Numbered from the stretch's first letter, positions 34,732 through 44,509 are shown. The stretch: DNA of 64,000 nucleotides from Jannaschia aquimarina (GCF_000877395.1 NZ_JYFE01000060.1:62001-126000); one strand, 5' to 3'. Translations and numbers: made by a program. The notes: a model not told the origin generated them from the letters alone.

Positions 34732-35370
34732 TTACTCGGGTTCCGCGTCCGAGGCGTCCTGCCAGTGGCCGGCTTGCGGCGCGAGGATCAGGCACAGGAA
34801 GATCGCCGCGAACATCAGCGCCGTGTAGAAAGACAGGCCCGAGGCCTGCGGCAGATGGCGGATCGAGGTCGGGTCGAAGGAATGACCGAGAAGAAGCCCG
34901 CCGAAAAGCGACAGGCCGGCGATCGACGGATAGTAAGCAAGGTCGGGCGCGCGGTCCCGTTCGGCGTCTCTTGCACACTGGATTACGGAGATCCCCGCCA
35001 GAACGGCACCGGTGATCGTGATGTTCGACATCTTGTCGAACGTATCCAGCGAATAGGGAAGGAGCGACTCGAAGCCGCGATCATCGACCAGGGTCCGAAT
35101 CAGCAGATTGCCCAACGCAACGACGACTGCGACGACGGCCAGACGCTTGGCCATGCGGGCCTGTCCGAAGCCGGGACCGATGACGACGGCGGCAGCCAGA
35201 AGCGCGATGCAGAGGGCCGTGCTCGGCACCATCGCGGGCTGCCCGGGCCGGAAGCGGACCAATGCCTGAACGTCCAGATGCCATCCGAAGACCAGCGATC
35301 CGACCGAAAACAGCAACGCCGCAAGCCCGAAGACCAGGACGAGCGTGCGGATCTGAACCAGTGTCTTCAT
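34732..35370 (-). CDS. Uncharacterised polytopic membrane protein with sensor-type N-terminus
   Basis: A 212-residue protein with about six hydrophobic segments. Residues about 28-52 (FGWHLDVQALVRFRPGQPAM then PSTALCIALL) resemble the membrane sensor region of some bacterial histidine kinases, where a D-x-x-AL-x(n)-PG-x(3)-M-x-P-x-TAL pattern follows the first helix. Here no kinase or cyclase domain follows. Its role is unknown. It faces away from the puf operon, and no partner gene is adjacent. Confidence 0.65.
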   Translation of the reverse strand: MKTLVQIRTLVLVFGLAALLFSVGSLVFGWHLDVQALVRFRPGQPAMVPSTALCIALLAAAVVIGPGFGQARMAKRLAVVAVVVALGNLLIRTLVDDRGFESLLPYSLDTFDKMSNITITGAVLAGISVIQCARDAERDRAPDLAYYPSIAGLSLFGGLLLGHSFDPTSIRHLPQASGLSFYTALMFAAIFLCLILAPQAGHWQDASDAEPE

Positions 35371-35524
35371 CGCCTCGGCCTCGTCACGGAAGGAGAAGAG
35401 CCGATGGAAAGATGAACGGCTCTTTCACTAACGTTAACACGGGCTTGCAGCTATTGGCAACGGCAGGCGCCCGGCGCGCCGGTCCCAAATTTTTGTAATA
35501 CCGAAATAATTCGCGGCAACGACC

Positions 35525-35556
35525 GGAACCGGAGGCCGGTGTCGGCCCCCGGTCCC
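35525..35556 (-). terminator. Long hairpin downstream of pufC
   Basis: Nested inverted repeat beginning 15 bases after the pufC stop: outer arms GGGACCG/CGGTTCC, inner arms GGCCG/CGGCC with loop ACAC. It likely marks the 3' end, or an RNA-stabilising end, of the puf transcript; the T-run is absent. Confidence 0.5.
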
Positions 35557-35570
35557 GCGATGCCAGGCGG

Positions 35571-36692
35571 TCACTGCGTGACGGCGGAGTAGTCAGGCTC
35601 TCCGGTGGTCGCCAGTTCGGGCCAGTCCGCGATCACGTTCAGACCCTGCATGGGCTTGTTGTACCCCTTGTGGCAGGTCTTGCAGGCGCCCTTGGGGGCG
35701 TCGGCGTAGATCGGTCCCAGACGCTCCGGCGGGTAGACGTCGCGCAGCGGCTCCAGATGCAGGTTGTTCAGATCGCGCACCATCTCGATCGCGAGAGAGG
35801 CATTTGCCCATTGCGGCGTGAACTGGGTCGGATCGTAGAACGCCCGGCTGTTGTGGCAGAAGACGCAGTTCACCCCCAGCGAGTTCGAGAAGTAGTTCAT
35901 CAGGCTGTAGGTCCGCTCCGTGTCCTGCCAGGTCGGGCTCATCGGGTCCGACGGCACGTCGCCCACGCGGCTGGCCAGATCGTGAACGGTGATGCGGTTG
36001 TCCTCGTAGAGATAGCGGTAGAGCGCATCCGAGGGCAGCGAGGTGAACTGCGATTGCGGCGTCACCAGGTTCTGCACTCCGCCCCAGCCCTCCATGACCT
36101 CGACGGTCGGGTCGATCCTGAACCAGATCTCGCTGGGGACGTTCTGGCCGCGGTGGCAGGTGTAGCAGTTCACACCGACCTGGGCGTTGTAGTTGACGTG
36201 TGCGTCCCACTCCTCGTTGATGACCTGGGTCATCTGGATCATCCGGCGCCCGACGACCTTGGTATAGAGGCTGTCATCGGCATAGATGCCCTCGTCCGCG
36301 CCGGCATGGCAGTAGGCGCAACCCTCTTCCGGCGCGACCCAAAGCGTGATGGCGTTCATCAGCCGCAGGAAGTTGGCTTCGGTTACGTCGCCCAGCACCT
36401 GAACGTTCTCGTAGACCTCGCCGGCCAGCGGCTCCCCGGGTTCGGGGGCATAGGGCGCCTCGGTATAGTACTCGTCGATGGTGGGGTCGGCGGGACGGTT
36501 CTCCCGCTCGACCACGGCCATGCCGATCCCCGGAGGACCGGTCTGGATCGAGGTCAGCTGATAGGGCTGCCCCCAGGTCACCAGCATCGCGGCGACGAAG
36601 ACGGCGGCCCCCAGCGCTCCCACCAGGATGGCAGGCCCGAAGATGTTGGTCGGGTTGCCGTTGTTCCAGTCGTTGAACCACTTGGGCAACAT
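35571..36692 (-). CDS. pufC: Reaction centre tetrahaem cytochrome c subunit
   Basis: A 373-residue subunit that donates electrons to the special pair. Four CxxCH haem sites are visible: CAYCHAG, CYTCHRG, CVFCHNS and CKTCHKG. The N-terminal hydrophobic helix (ILVGALGAAVFVAAMLVTW) appears to be an uncleaved anchor; no lipobox cysteine is seen. It follows pufM by one base (TGAGATG), where Rhodobacter sphaeroides has pufX. This places the reaction centre in the cytochrome-bearing class. Confidence 0.97.
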   Translation of the reverse strand: MLPKWFNDWNNGNPTNIFGPAILVGALGAAVFVAAMLVTWGQPYQLTSIQTGPPGIGMAVVERENRPADPTIDEYYTEAPYAPEPGEPLAGEVYENVQVLGDVTEANFLRLMNAITLWVAPEEGCAYCHAGADEGIYADDSLYTKVVGRRMIQMTQVINEEWDAHVNYNAQVGVNCYTCHRGQNVPSEIWFRIDPTVEVMEGWGGVQNLVTPQSQFTSLPSDALYRYLYEDNRITVHDLASRVGDVPSDPMSPTWQDTERTYSLMNYFSNSLGVNCVFCHNSRAFYDPTQFTPQWANASLAIEMVRDLNNLHLEPLRDVYPPERLGPIYADAPKGACKTCHKGYNKPMQGLNVIADWPELATTGEPDYSAVTQ

Positions 36693-36693
36693 C

Positions 36694-37683
36694 TCATTGG
36701 CCTCCCGGATAGGTCCCGTCGCCGTAGGCTTCGTAGCCGTAGGGCTCCAGGTAGGTGGGGGCGAAGTTGTGCTCCTGCGCCCAGATGAACCAGTTGTCGA
36801 CGACCGTGCCGGTCAGCAGGATGCCGATGCCGCCCGTGATCGGGGTCAGCACGGCGAACCACCAGGCCCAGCGGTGGATGCCCTCCATCGTGGCGTTGAA
36901 CCCCATGGTCCAGCGCCAGAACAGCGAGGCGCGCTCGGTCGCGGTGCCGCGGTCGTAGATCTGCTCCAGTTCCCGGTCGCCGCCGTAGCGCGTGACCGCG
37001 AGGATCGTGCCGCCATGCATGGCGAAGAGCAGGACGGAGCCATACAGGAACACGATGCTCAGGCAGTGGAACGGGTTGTAGTAGAGGTTGCCGTAGCGGA
37101 TCGAGAAGGCCGTCGTCCAATCGAGGTGCGGGAAGATTCCGTAGGGCACCATCTCGGACCACGATCCCATCAGGATCGGGCGGAACAGGCCCAGCACCAG
37201 GAACAGCCAGATCGCGGCCAGGAAGGCCCAGGCGACGTGCTTGCCCATCTTGTGCTGCTTGGCGAGGCTGTAGGACCGGGCCCACCACGACATGACCGAG
37301 ACCAGCAGGAAGAAGCTGGCGATCATGAACCATCCGCCGTCATGCAGCGGCGGCATCGTCAGGCCGTATTCCGGCGACGGCGGCTCCAGCGACAGCCAGA
37401 AGAGCTGCCGGATGAATTCCGGGATGCTCCAGCCGACCTGGGCCAGCATGTTGAAGCCGATGATGTTCAGCCACAGCGTACCGGTGATCAGGCTGACCAC
37501 CCCGTAGGCGCCCAGATAGATCGGGCCCAGCTGCGCGTTGCCCAGGAGCCCCAGAAGGGTCGAGAACGACGCGCCCTTGGTCCGCTCGCGGGCCATGCGG
37601 TTTTCGTTGTCCATCCCCATCTCGGGCGGACCGGCCACCTGTACCTGGGTGAAGATGTTCTGGTATTCGGGAAGCCAGCTCAT
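36694..37683 (-). CDS. pufM: Photosynthetic reaction centre M subunit
   Basis: A 329-residue, five-helix subunit that with PufL binds the special pair, bacteriopheophytins, quinones and Fe. The N-terminal [13 protein letters not shown] and the conserved [20 protein letters not shown] stretch are typical. The C-terminus is a few residues longer than in R. sphaeroides, as is common where PufC is present. Fifteen bases after pufL. Confidence 0.98.
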   Translation of the reverse strand: MSWLPEYQNIFTQVQVAGPPEMGMDNENRMARERTKGASFSTLLGLLGNAQLGPIYLGAYGVVSLITGTLWLNIIGFNMLAQVGWSIPEFIRQLFWLSLEPPSPEYGLTMPPLHDGGWFMIASFFLLVSVMSWWARSYSLAKQHKMGKHVAWAFLAAIWLFLVLGLFRPILMGSWSEMVPYGIFPHLDWTTAFSIRYGNLYYNPFHCLSIVFLYGSVLLFAMHGGTILAVTRYGGDRELEQIYDRGTATERASLFWRWTMGFNATMEGIHRWAWWFAVLTPITGGIGILLTGTVVDNWFIWAQEHNFAPTYLEPYGYEAYGDGTYPGGQ

Positions 37684-37698
37684 GATCCCAATCCTCCC

Positions 37699-38529
37699 TC
37701 AGACGCCCGGCCAGATCGGCAGCTCGAGCCACCAGTTCCACCATTCGGGCCAGCCGCGGGTCCAGAGCGGACCCGAGATGATGATGCAGACCGCGCTCCA
37801 GAAGCCGGCATTGATCGCCAGCAGGTAGCCCAGGCGGTGGATGCCCAGAGTGCCGATCGAGTAGCCGATGAAGTCGCGGAAGAAGGTGTCCTCGTGATCC
37901 GGTGTCTTGGCTTCCTCGCCCTTCTCGGGGTTGGCGGCCGACAGGATCAGAGCTCCGTGCAGCGCCAGCGCCAGCGTGGTGGTGAAGAACAGCGTCACCG
38001 CCAGCATGTGCGCCGGGTTGTAGTGGAAGTGCAGGTAGGCGTAGCCCGTGTTCGACACCCAATCGAGGTGGCTGAAGATCCCGTAGGGAAAGGCGTGGCC
38101 CCAGGCCCCCATCAGGACCGGACGGAACACGTTCAGCGTCACGAACGCGAAGATCGCGACGCCGAAGGCGACAGGCACATGGTACCCCATGGCCAGCTTC
38201 CGGCAGATCTCGACCTCGCGCAGGGCCCAGCAGGTAAAGGACCCGACCGCACATATGGTGATGATCTGCCAGAGCCCGCCCTCGCGCAGGGGCGCCATGC
38301 CCAATCCGTAGGACAGGTCCGGCGCCTGGATGTGGATGATCCAGGGGTTGTAAGTCCCCTGCCACATCGCGCCGATGAAGATCAGGATCACGCCCAGCAG
38401 CGTGAAGAAGGCGCCGACGACGCCGAAGAACCCGACGTAGAATGGCCCGACCCAGAAGTCGAACAGGTCGCCCCCGATCAGCGTCCCGCCACGGACGCGG
38501 TATTTTCTCTCGAAGCTCAGAACCGCCAT
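37699..38529 (-). CDS. pufL: Photosynthetic reaction centre L subunit
   Basis: A 276-residue, five-helix subunit. The N-terminal [20 protein letters not shown] and [20 protein letters not shown] with [12 protein letters not shown] are diagnostic. It is preceded by a 113-base pufA-pufL gap containing a strong hairpin. Confidence 0.98.
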   Translation of the reverse strand: MAVLSFERKYRVRGGTLIGGDLFDFWVGPFYVGFFGVVGAFFTLLGVILIFIGAMWQGTYNPWIIHIQAPDLSYGLGMAPLREGGLWQIITICAVGSFTCWALREVEICRKLAMGYHVPVAFGVAIFAFVTLNVFRPVLMGAWGHAFPYGIFSHLDWVSNTGYAYLHFHYNPAHMLAVTLFFTTTLALALHGALILSAANPEKGEEAKTPDHEDTFFRDFIGYSIGTLGIHRLGYLLAINAGFWSAVCIIISGPLWTRGWPEWWNWWLELPIWPGV

Positions 38530-38596
38530 CAGTCGGCCTCCGCGTTTTCGGGACGGCGCGCAGCACAGGGGCGCGGGGGCCGTCGGGTGGAAGGTG

Positions 38597-38625
38597 GGCC
38601 GCGGGCAGGCATCCCGCCCGCGGCC
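38597..38625 (-). promoter_or_regulatory. Intercistronic pufA-pufL RNA hairpin
   Basis: Perfect 10-base stem GGCCGCGGGC/GCCCGCGGCC with a 9-base loop, 18 bases downstream of pufA. In Rhodobacter, hairpins at this position protect the pufBA message and make LH1 subunits exceed LM subunits. The same function is inferred. Confidence 0.75.
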
Positions 38626-38642
38626 AAGGCTCTACGTGCGGA

Positions 38643-38819
38643 TCACTCGCCGGCCCGAGCACCCGGCAGCGCGCCGTTGCTCAGTTCGAACCAGTTGAAT
38701 CCGTCATAGGAGAGCAGGACGAGGTGGATCATGACGGCGAGGAGGAACAGGAACACGCCCTGCGCCACGAAAACCCGCCGGGGGTCGAAGACCAGCCAGA
38801 TCTTATAGAACTTAGCCAT
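38643..38819 (-). CDS. pufA: Light-harvesting 1 alpha polypeptide
   Basis: A 58-residue one-helix polypeptide starting [19 protein letters not shown], with the bacteriochlorophyll-ligating His at 32 in [10 protein letters not shown], and ending [11 protein letters not shown]. The [12 protein letters not shown]-terminus is the LH1-alpha hallmark. Six bases after pufB. Confidence 0.97.
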   Translation of the reverse strand: MAKFYKIWLVFDPRRVFVAQGVFLFLLAVMIHLVLLSYDGFNWFELSNGALPGARAGE

Positions 38820-38825
38820 CTGCGA

Positions 38826-38984
38826 TCACCCGAAGCTGAACCACGGGAACACGATATACGTGAGCAGATGAGCGACGACGGCCACGGCCGAAAACAGCCA
38901 GAGCCCGCTCAAATACACCGCATGCAGTTCCTGGGCCTGCTCGTCGGTCAAACCTGTAAAGGACAGGTCCGTTCTGTCAGCCAT
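38826..38984 (-). CDS. pufB: Light-harvesting 1 beta polypeptide
   Basis: A 52-residue one-helix polypeptide ([19 protein letters not shown]), with the ligand His in VVAHLLTY and C-terminal FPWFSFG. ATG 38984 is preceded by GGAGG at 8 bases; an upstream in-frame start would add ten atypical residues. Confidence 0.97.
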   Translation of the reverse strand: MADRTDLSFTGLTDEQAQELHAVYLSGLWLFSAVAVVAHLLTYIVFPWFSFG

Positions 38985-39160
38985 TGGAAAACCTCCGTAG
39001 GACTGACGCCGCACACCCTGCGGCCGGGCCCCGGTGCGGGCTCATTCCCCCACCGGCCATCCGTCCCCCGGCCCTGACGGACCTCGGTTGGGGAACGAAC
39101 CCTGCGGCACCTGCCCCCCGGCCAGGGGCGTCGTGCCTGATCTGATTACTGCGCGGCGGT

Positions 39161-39382
39161 CTAGACCGAGCAGATGGTCGCCGTGACCTCATGGGCGCGC
39201 GACCAGGCATCCCGCAGGACCCCCTGACGCGGCGCCGCCTCCGAGGTGACGACCGCCCGCGCCGCGCGCATCGCGGCCAAGGGCACGCTCAGCACGAAGA
39301 CGGGGGCGAAATAGGCCCAGTATTCCGGGCCACGCCCGCGCGATTGCCGCGTGGACGGAAGCTGTGAGGTGATGTCTGCCAT
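39161..39382 (-). CDS. pufQ: PufQ protein
   Basis: A 73-residue protein with one membrane helix (YWAYFAPVFVLSVPLAAMRAA, residues about 21-41). PufQ affects bacteriochlorophyll production and is placed at the head of puf. Its start shares bases with the bchZ stop (TGATG). The 176 bases from its stop to pufB contain GC-rich inverted repeats but no further gene that I can support. Confidence 0.93.
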   Translation of the reverse strand: MADITSQLPSTRQSRGRGPEYWAYFAPVFVLSVPLAAMRAARAVVTSEAAPRQGVLRDAWSRAHEVTATICSV

Positions 39383-40854
39383 CAGGCGTCCTCCTCTTTG
39401 GGCGCCAGGGGCGCGATGTGATCCGTGACGACCCGTTCGGCGCCGGCGTCCAGCGCGGCGCGCTCGGCGGCGTCGCGCAGCGACTTGGCGGCCGAGATAC
39501 GGGTCAGGATGGGGTGATCCGCGACGATGCGGTCCAGAAGGGCCTGGGCCTCCGGTTCCCATGGCATGTCGCGCTTGAGTTGCGCGGGCGTGGCGGCGGC
39601 GTCGTCCAGATCGCTGCCCAGGGGCAGGATGTGGAAGAGCGCGTCGAAAAGCCCGTTGCAGATCTCCTGCAGCAGGTAGGTCGCGCCTGCATAGCCCATG
39701 AAGGGCGTCCCCGTGGCCCGCCGGATCGCAGCGCCGGGGAACCCCGCGGGGATGAAGGCGGGCTTCGGCCCGTGGCCGCCGGCCATCTCGGCCAGGTACA
39801 TCTTCTCGTTGATCGAGCCCATCAGGATCAGCGGGCGCTTGGACTGGATATCCGCCCGCACGGCGTCGTTGTCCGTCTTGGTCCCGGCGACGCGCGCCGT
39901 CGCGATGACGCAGGGCAGGCCCAGATCGTCCTCGAGATATTTCCGGATCCCGCGCGTATAGGTCTCGTTCGCGACGATCCCGAAGCCGGCGGTGGCAAAG
40001 AAATCCTGCGTCACGCTGCGCCACAGGTCCCAGACCGGCTTGAGCGTGGAATGCTTCTCGCGCTCGATGAAGGGCTCGGGGTCCAGCCCGGTCAACTCGC
40101 CCAGCTTGCGCAGGAACAGCGTGGTGCTCTCCACCCCGATGGGGGCCTGCAGGTAGGGCTTACCCAGCACCTCGCACAGGCCGCGCCCGAACTCGCGGTA
40201 CAGGCACACATTCACATCCGCATTCACCAGGTTGCGCATCTCGGCCAGATGGGCGCCCAGCGGCATCACCATGTTGACCTCGGCGCCGATGCCTTCGATC
40301 AGACGCCGGATCTCGGCCAGGTCGCTGGGCATGTTGAAGGTGCCGTACATCGGCCCGAGGATGTTCACGCGGGGCTTCGCGCCGTCGGGCCGCTTGACCT
40401 CTTTCGGCATCCGGCCCTTGGTCATGCCCCATTCGGTGAAGAGCCAGGTAATCGCCCGGTCGGCGGCCTGCCACTGGTCCTCGTCGATGGTGCGCGGCAG
40501 GAATCTCTGGATACCGGTCCCTTCGGGCGTGACGCCCCCGCCGATCATCTCGGCGATGGATCCGGTGACGACCACGGCGGGCAGGGCCGGGTCCAATGTA
40601 CCCCAGGCGCGCTTCATCGCGCCTTCAGTCCCGTCGCGCCCCAACTCCTCTTCACCGAGGCCGGTCGTGACGATGGGCAATTCATGCGGTGGCAGTGCGT
40701 CGGTGTAATGCAACACGGAGGTCACGGGCAGGTTCTCGCATCCCACCGGCCCGTCGATGACCACCTGAAGTCCCTTCACGGCACAGAAGGCATAGACCGC
40801 CCCCCAATAGCCGCCAGCACGATCGTGATCCTGGATCAGCATGGGCGACCCCAC
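39382..40854 (-). CDS. bchZ: Chlorophyllide reductase subunit Z
   Basis: A 490-residue NifK-like subunit that with BchX and BchY reduces ring B of chlorophyllide. The N-terminus ([41 protein letters not shown]) holds conserved cluster-region cysteine GCEN. In most relatives bchY and bchZ are close or overlapping; here a 151-base gap with repeats separates them. Confidence 0.97.
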   Translation of the reverse strand: MGSPMLIQDHDRAGGYWGAVYAFCAVKGLQVVIDGPVGCENLPVTSVLHYTDALPPHELPIVTTGLGEEELGRDGTEGAMKRAWGTLDPALPAVVVTGSIAEMIGGGVTPEGTGIQRFLPRTIDEDQWQAADRAITWLFTEWGMTKGRMPKEVKRPDGAKPRVNILGPMYGTFNMPSDLAEIRRLIEGIGAEVNMVMPLGAHLAEMRNLVNADVNVCLYREFGRGLCEVLGKPYLQAPIGVESTTLFLRKLGELTGLDPEPFIEREKHSTLKPVWDLWRSVTQDFFATAGFGIVANETYTRGIRKYLEDDLGLPCVIATARVAGTKTDNDAVRADIQSKRPLILMGSINEKMYLAEMAGGHGPKPAFIPAGFPGAAIRRATGTPFMGYAGATYLLQEICNGLFDALFHILPLGSDLDDAAATPAQLKRDMPWEPEAQALLDRIVADHPILTRISAAKSLRDAAERAALDAGAERVVTDHIAPLAPKEEDA

Positions 40855-40865
40855 GAGTCTGCCTT

Positions 40866-40912
40866 CTTCTCGGCCGAAATACTCCGGGGAGCGCGAGGGG
40901 TCGGCCCCTCGC
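40866..40912 (-). repeat. Dispersed hairpin repeat, copy 3, between bchY and bchZ
   Basis: On the minus strand: hairpin GCGAGGGG/CCCCTCGC (40912-40893), then GGAGTATTTCGGCCGAGAAG, the same element as at 3979 and 25940 but inverted. It lies in the bchY-bchZ gap within an otherwise tightly coupled operon. Confidence 0.6.
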
Positions 40913-40947
40913 TCCTACGGTCTCCGCTGGCGCTCGCCGTGCAGACG

Positions 40948-40980
40948 GGGGGTGCACAGGGGGTGCACAGGGGGTGCATC
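40948..40980. repeat. Three 11-base tandem repeats in the bchY-bchZ gap
   Basis: GGGGGTGCACA occurs twice exactly and a third time as GGGGGTGCATC, head to tail. No gene is seen here. Together with the neighbouring hairpin element it accounts for most of the bchY-bchZ gap. Confidence 0.75.
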
Positions 40981-41005
40981 GGCATTTCTGCACGAAAGAG
41001 GCGCA

Positions 41006-42502
41006 TCAGATCATCGCCTCCGCATTTTTCGCACGTTCTCGCTTGCCCATCTTCTTGGCATTGGTCTCGCGGAAATCGGGTCTCAGATTGGGGTCCCCTT
41101 CCCAGATCCCGGCCGTGTCGCCATGCCCCACGCCGTCGAAGAACGCGCGCATCCGGCCCATCCGGTCCCGATTGCCCATGGCGGCAGAGACGACCTGTTG
41201 CAGGCTCCCGGCCCCGGCGATCCCCATCAGGGGTCGGGCGGAAATGAGGTTCGTGAAATAGAGGCTCGGCACCCCCAGCTCTTTGGCCTTCTGCACCACC
41301 GGCGTCGTTCCGATGGCGAGGTCAGGGCGGAGCCCTTCGACCACGGCCAGATCGTCCTCCAGCGACGCTCGGAACCGCACTTCGCAGTCATGGGCCGCCA
41401 GCCATTCCACATCAGGCGCGGACCAGGGCGTCTTGGCGCAAGCCGTTCCCACGTAAGGAACTTTCGCCCCGCTCTCGATCAGAAGCCGCGCCACCAGAAG
41501 CTCCGATCCCTCGTAGCCCGATACGGTGATCGTCCCGTCGATCCGGGCCGCGTCGAACGCTCCGCGCATGGCGGGGAGAACGGCGTTCTGCGCCGCTTCT
41601 ACCTTGCCTTGCGGCAACCCGAACGCGTCGCCTACCGCCTCCAGCCATGCGTTCGTCCCGTCCACGCCCACGGGCGCAGAGGGCAGGATCGGCCGCCCGG
41701 CGGCCTCGAACTCGCGGATGCTCGCGGTGTAGAACGGATGGATCGCGGCGACCGCCCCGCAATCCAGAGCGGAATATAGCTCGCGCCACTCACGGCAGGG
41801 AACGACCGGACCTGCCGCCAGACCGAGTGGCGCGAGCATCCCGCCTATCCCGATGGGATCGGCGGGAAACATCTCGCCCAACAGCGTAACCGTGGGACGA
41901 GCCTCGACACCCGAAGCAGGTGCGGGCACCGGACCGGCGGCCACCTCGCGACGGGCATAGGAGAGCATGGCGGATGCGAGGACGTCCTTCGCCTCCGCAT
42001 GGGTGGGGATGCCGAAGCCGGGCACGTCGATGCCCACGATCCGGACCCCGTCGATCTCGTCGGGCAAGAGCCGCAGCGGCACGCCCGACGCCGTGGGAAC
42101 GCACAGGTTCGTCACGACGATCGCATCGTATTTCGCCGGATCGGCCAACTTGTGGACCGCCTCCCGGATATCTTCGAAGAGCTTGCCGGTCACCAGCGTC
42201 TCACTGTCGAAGGGGACGTATCCAACCGACCGGCGCGCACCGTAGAAGTGGCTGACGAAGGTCAGGCCGTAGACGCAGCAAGCGCTGCCGGACAGGACGG
42301 TCGCGACCCTGCGCATCCGCAAACCCGTGCGCAGTGATCCGAAGGCGGGGCACATGCTCTGCGGCTTGTCATGAGGGCCGACCGGGTAATCCGCCTTGTA
42401 GCGGTCCAGCAAGGACCCCTGTCCCGCACGGCGCGCCGCCTCCTCCATCGTCTCGGCGGAGGAGCAGGCCGGAGCCTCCATATGCCCCAGGTCCTCAGGC
42501 AT
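41006..42502 (-). CDS. bchY: Chlorophyllide reductase subunit Y
   Basis: A 498-residue NifD-like subunit. Conserved blocks are QSMCPAFGSLRTGLRMRR and VLSGSACCVYGLTFVSHFYG near the N-terminus, with candidate cluster cysteines. ATG 42502 overlaps the end of bchX by 8 bases; a second ATG at 42481 is possible. It lies in the bchC-bchX-bchY-bchZ-puf series. Confidence 0.96.
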   Translation of the reverse strand: MPEDLGHMEAPACSSAETMEEAARRAGQGSLLDRYKADYPVGPHDKPQSMCPAFGSLRTGLRMRRVATVLSGSACCVYGLTFVSHFYGARRSVGYVPFDSETLVTGKLFEDIREAVHKLADPAKYDAIVVTNLCVPTASGVPLRLLPDEIDGVRIVGIDVPGFGIPTHAEAKDVLASAMLSYARREVAAGPVPAPASGVEARPTVTLLGEMFPADPIGIGGMLAPLGLAAGPVVPCREWRELYSALDCGAVAAIHPFYTASIREFEAAGRPILPSAPVGVDGTNAWLEAVGDAFGLPQGKVEAAQNAVLPAMRGAFDAARIDGTITVSGYEGSELLVARLLIESGAKVPYVGTACAKTPWSAPDVEWLAAHDCEVRFRASLEDDLAVVEGLRPDLAIGTTPVVQKAKELGVPSLYFTNLISARPLMGIAGAGSLQQVVSAAMGNRDRMGRMRAFFDGVGHGDTAGIWEGDPNLRPDFRETNAKKMGKRERAKNAEAMI

Positions 42503-43493
42503 CGTCGTAGACGACCTCCAGGGACGGAACGGGAGCATAGTGCTTGCCGCGCATGTCGGCATCGGTCGCGGGTTCCAGCGTCACGCTGGCGCCGGTCTCG
42601 GATCCGTCGAAGAGCTCCAACAAGCCGTCCTGATCGAGCGGCGTGGGCCGCACGGGTGGCGCGGCGGCGACCTCCTCGCCCAGTCCGGCGAACAAGGCGC
42701 CCCACTGGCTCTCGGCGGTGCCGACGATCTGATAGTTTGCGGACTTCTTGCGCAGGTCGTCATCCTGCGGAATCGAGGCCAGGATAGGGATGCCGGCCGC
42801 TTCGGCGAAGGCCTGCGCCTCGCCAGAGTCATCGTCCTTGTTCACCACGAGGCCCGCGACGCCGACATTGCCGCCCAACTTGCGGAAGTACTCCACCGCC
42901 GAGCAGACATTGTTGGCGACATACAGCGATTGCAGGTCGTTGGACGCCACAAGGATCACTTTCTGCGCCATGTCCCGCGCGATCGGCAGGCCGAAACCGC
43001 CGCAGACCACATCGCCCAGGAAGTCGAGCAGCACGTAGTCGAAATCCCAATCGTGGAAGCCCAGCTTCTCGAGCAGTTCGAATCCGTGGATGATGCCACG
43101 TCCGCCGCAACCGCGTCCGACTTCGGGGCCGCCCAGCTCCATCGCGAAGACGCCGCCACGCTTGAAGCAGACGTCGCCGATCTTCACCTCTTCGCCGGCC
43201 AGCTTCTTGCGGGTCGACGTCTCGATGATCGTCGGGCAGGCCTTGCCGCCGAAGAGCAAGCTGGTTGTGTCGGATTTCGGATCGCAGCCGATCAGCAGGA
43301 CGCGCTTGCCTTGCTCGGCCATCATGTGGCTCAGGTTGGCCAGCGTGAACGACTTGCCGATCCCGCCCTTGCCGTAGATCGCGATGATCTGCGTCTTCTT
43401 GGTGGCCTCGGTCGGAATGACGTCGGCTAGATCCTCGTTCGCCTCGTCGCGGAGGCGGTTCGAGAAGTCCCTGAGATCGGGGATATCCTTCAC
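42495..43493 (-). CDS. bchX: Chlorophyllide reductase iron protein BchX
   Basis: A 332-residue NifH-like ATPase donating electrons to BchY-BchZ. P-loop [18 protein letters not shown] is near residues 41-58. Cluster cysteines occur in [12 protein letters not shown] and [12 protein letters not shown]. The GTG start overlaps the bchC stop (GTGA); the longer frame is out-of-frame bchC. Confidence 0.97.
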   Translation of the reverse strand: MKDIPDLRDFSNRLRDEANEDLADVIPTEATKKTQIIAIYGKGGIGKSFTLANLSHMMAEQGKRVLLIGCDPKSDTTSLLFGGKACPTIIETSTRKKLAGEEVKIGDVCFKRGGVFAMELGGPEVGRGCGGRGIIHGFELLEKLGFHDWDFDYVLLDFLGDVVCGGFGLPIARDMAQKVILVASNDLQSLYVANNVCSAVEYFRKLGGNVGVAGLVVNKDDDSGEAQAFAEAAGIPILASIPQDDDLRKKSANYQIVGTAESQWGALFAGLGEEVAAAPPVRPTPLDQDGLLELFDGSETGASVTLEPATDADMRGKHYAPVPSLEVVYDDA

Positions 43494-44419
43494 TGGATGG
43501 TCTCCCAGTCCAAAATCATCTTGAGGCAGGCGGGATCGTCGAAGGCGGTGGCATAGGCCGCCGTCGCGTCGCCGGCATCCGCCCGGTGCGTGACCAGCCC
43601 GTCGAGCGACAGGATGCCCGCCTCGACCAGATCCCGCGTCGCTATGAGGTCGTCGCGGGTCCATTCCGCGCTGACGCGCAGACGGGCTTCGGCCATGAAT
43701 GCGGGGGGATAGGCGAAGGAGAGCGGCTTGGCGTAGAAGCCGGCCAGCACGATCTCTCCGCCCTTTGCGAGGCGGGGGATCACGGTGTTCAGGATGCCGT
43801 CGGCACCTGACGCGTCGTAGATCGCGGCATACTTCGCCTCGTCGCCCGCAGGGTCGATGACGGTATAGCCGTCCGCGCCGTCGCGACGAGCCGGGTCAAC
43901 TTCCCAGACCGTCGGAGCGCCCCCCGCAGCGACCGTCAGACGGGCCAGCAGTCGCCCGAAGGTCCCATGGCCAACGATCAAGTCAGGCAATGCGGTGTGG
44001 ATGCCGGCGATGGCGTGGCGGGCGGTGGCCGCGAGAGCCAGAAGCGCACCGTTCGCCCCATGGCCCGCATCGATTCGGGCCACGCGGTCGGCCGACGTGA
44101 CGACGTGGCTGGCGGCCGCGCCGAAAAGGCCCCGCGCGCCCTCGAACCCGTCCGACCCCGGAACGAAGACCGTCTCGCCGACCTTCAGGCCGCCCCCGTC
44201 CTCGACCACTTCGCCCACGGCCTCGTAACCGGGGACAAGCGGGTAACCCATGCCGGGAAAGGGCGGCATCTCGCCGGACCAGAGCAGACGCTCGGTCCCT
44301 GTCGAGATTGCGGAATGACGGATCGCGACCACGACATCGCCGGCCGTCGGGGCGGTCAATGTCAGGACCTTCGGCGCGATATCACGCGGACCTGACAATG
44401 TGATCGCAGTCGTCTGCAT
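43490..44419 (-). CDS. bchC: Bacteriochlorophyllide a dehydrogenase
   Basis: A 309-residue MDR-type dehydrogenase oxidising the 3-hydroxyethyl group. N-terminal [17 protein letters not shown] and [12 protein letters not shown], with nucleotide-fold [10 protein letters not shown], are family traits. ATG 44419 follows a GGGAGGCGG ribosome-binding site; a GTG 12 bases upstream is less likely. It heads the bchCXYZ-puf superoperon, behind two PpsR operators and a recognisable promoter. Confidence 0.96.
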   Translation of the reverse strand: MQTTAITLSGPRDIAPKVLTLTAPTAGDVVVAIRHSAISTGTERLLWSGEMPPFPGMGYPLVPGYEAVGEVVEDGGGLKVGETVFVPGSDGFEGARGLFGAAASHVVTSADRVARIDAGHGANGALLALAATARHAIAGIHTALPDLIVGHGTFGRLLARLTVAAGGAPTVWEVDPARRDGADGYTVIDPAGDEAKYAAIYDASGADGILNTVIPRLAKGGEIVLAGFYAKPLSFAYPPAFMAEARLRVSAEWTRDDLIATRDLVEAGILSLDGLVTHRADAGDATAAYATAFDDPACLKMILDWETIQ

Positions 44420-44456
44420 TCCGCCTCCCACAAGCGGACGTTGCGTCCACCTTGCC

Positions 44457-44474
44457 TGTCACTCTATCGAGACA
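44457..44474. promoter_or_regulatory. PpsR/CrtJ operator over the bchC -10 region
   Basis: Perfect TGT-N12-ACA palindrome, 38 bases upstream of bchC, covering the proposed -10 hexamer (44466-44461). Starts 26 bases from the companion site. Confidence 0.82.
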
Positions 44475-44488
44475 AGCCTGATTGTCAA
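44461..44488 (-). promoter_or_regulatory. Putative sigma-70 promoter of bchC
   Basis: On the minus strand a consensus -35 TTGACA (44488-44483), 16-base spacer and -10-like TAGAGT (44466-44461). The -35 lies in one PpsR operator and the -10 in the other, the arrangement known for CrtJ/PpsR repression of bchC in Rhodobacter. Confidence 0.65.
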
Positions 44489-44500
44489 TTCAACCTTACA
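44483..44500. promoter_or_regulatory. PpsR/CrtJ operator over the bchC -35 region
   Basis: Perfect TGT-N12-ACA palindrome containing TTGACA toward bchC. It lies just before the crtF 3' end at 44510. Confidence 0.82.
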
Positions 44501-44509
44501 GTTTGATTG

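Noticed and set aside
35371-36693. Search for pufX downstream of pufM
   Set aside because: The region is fully occupied by pufC with four CxxCH motifs; no short one-helix frame remains.
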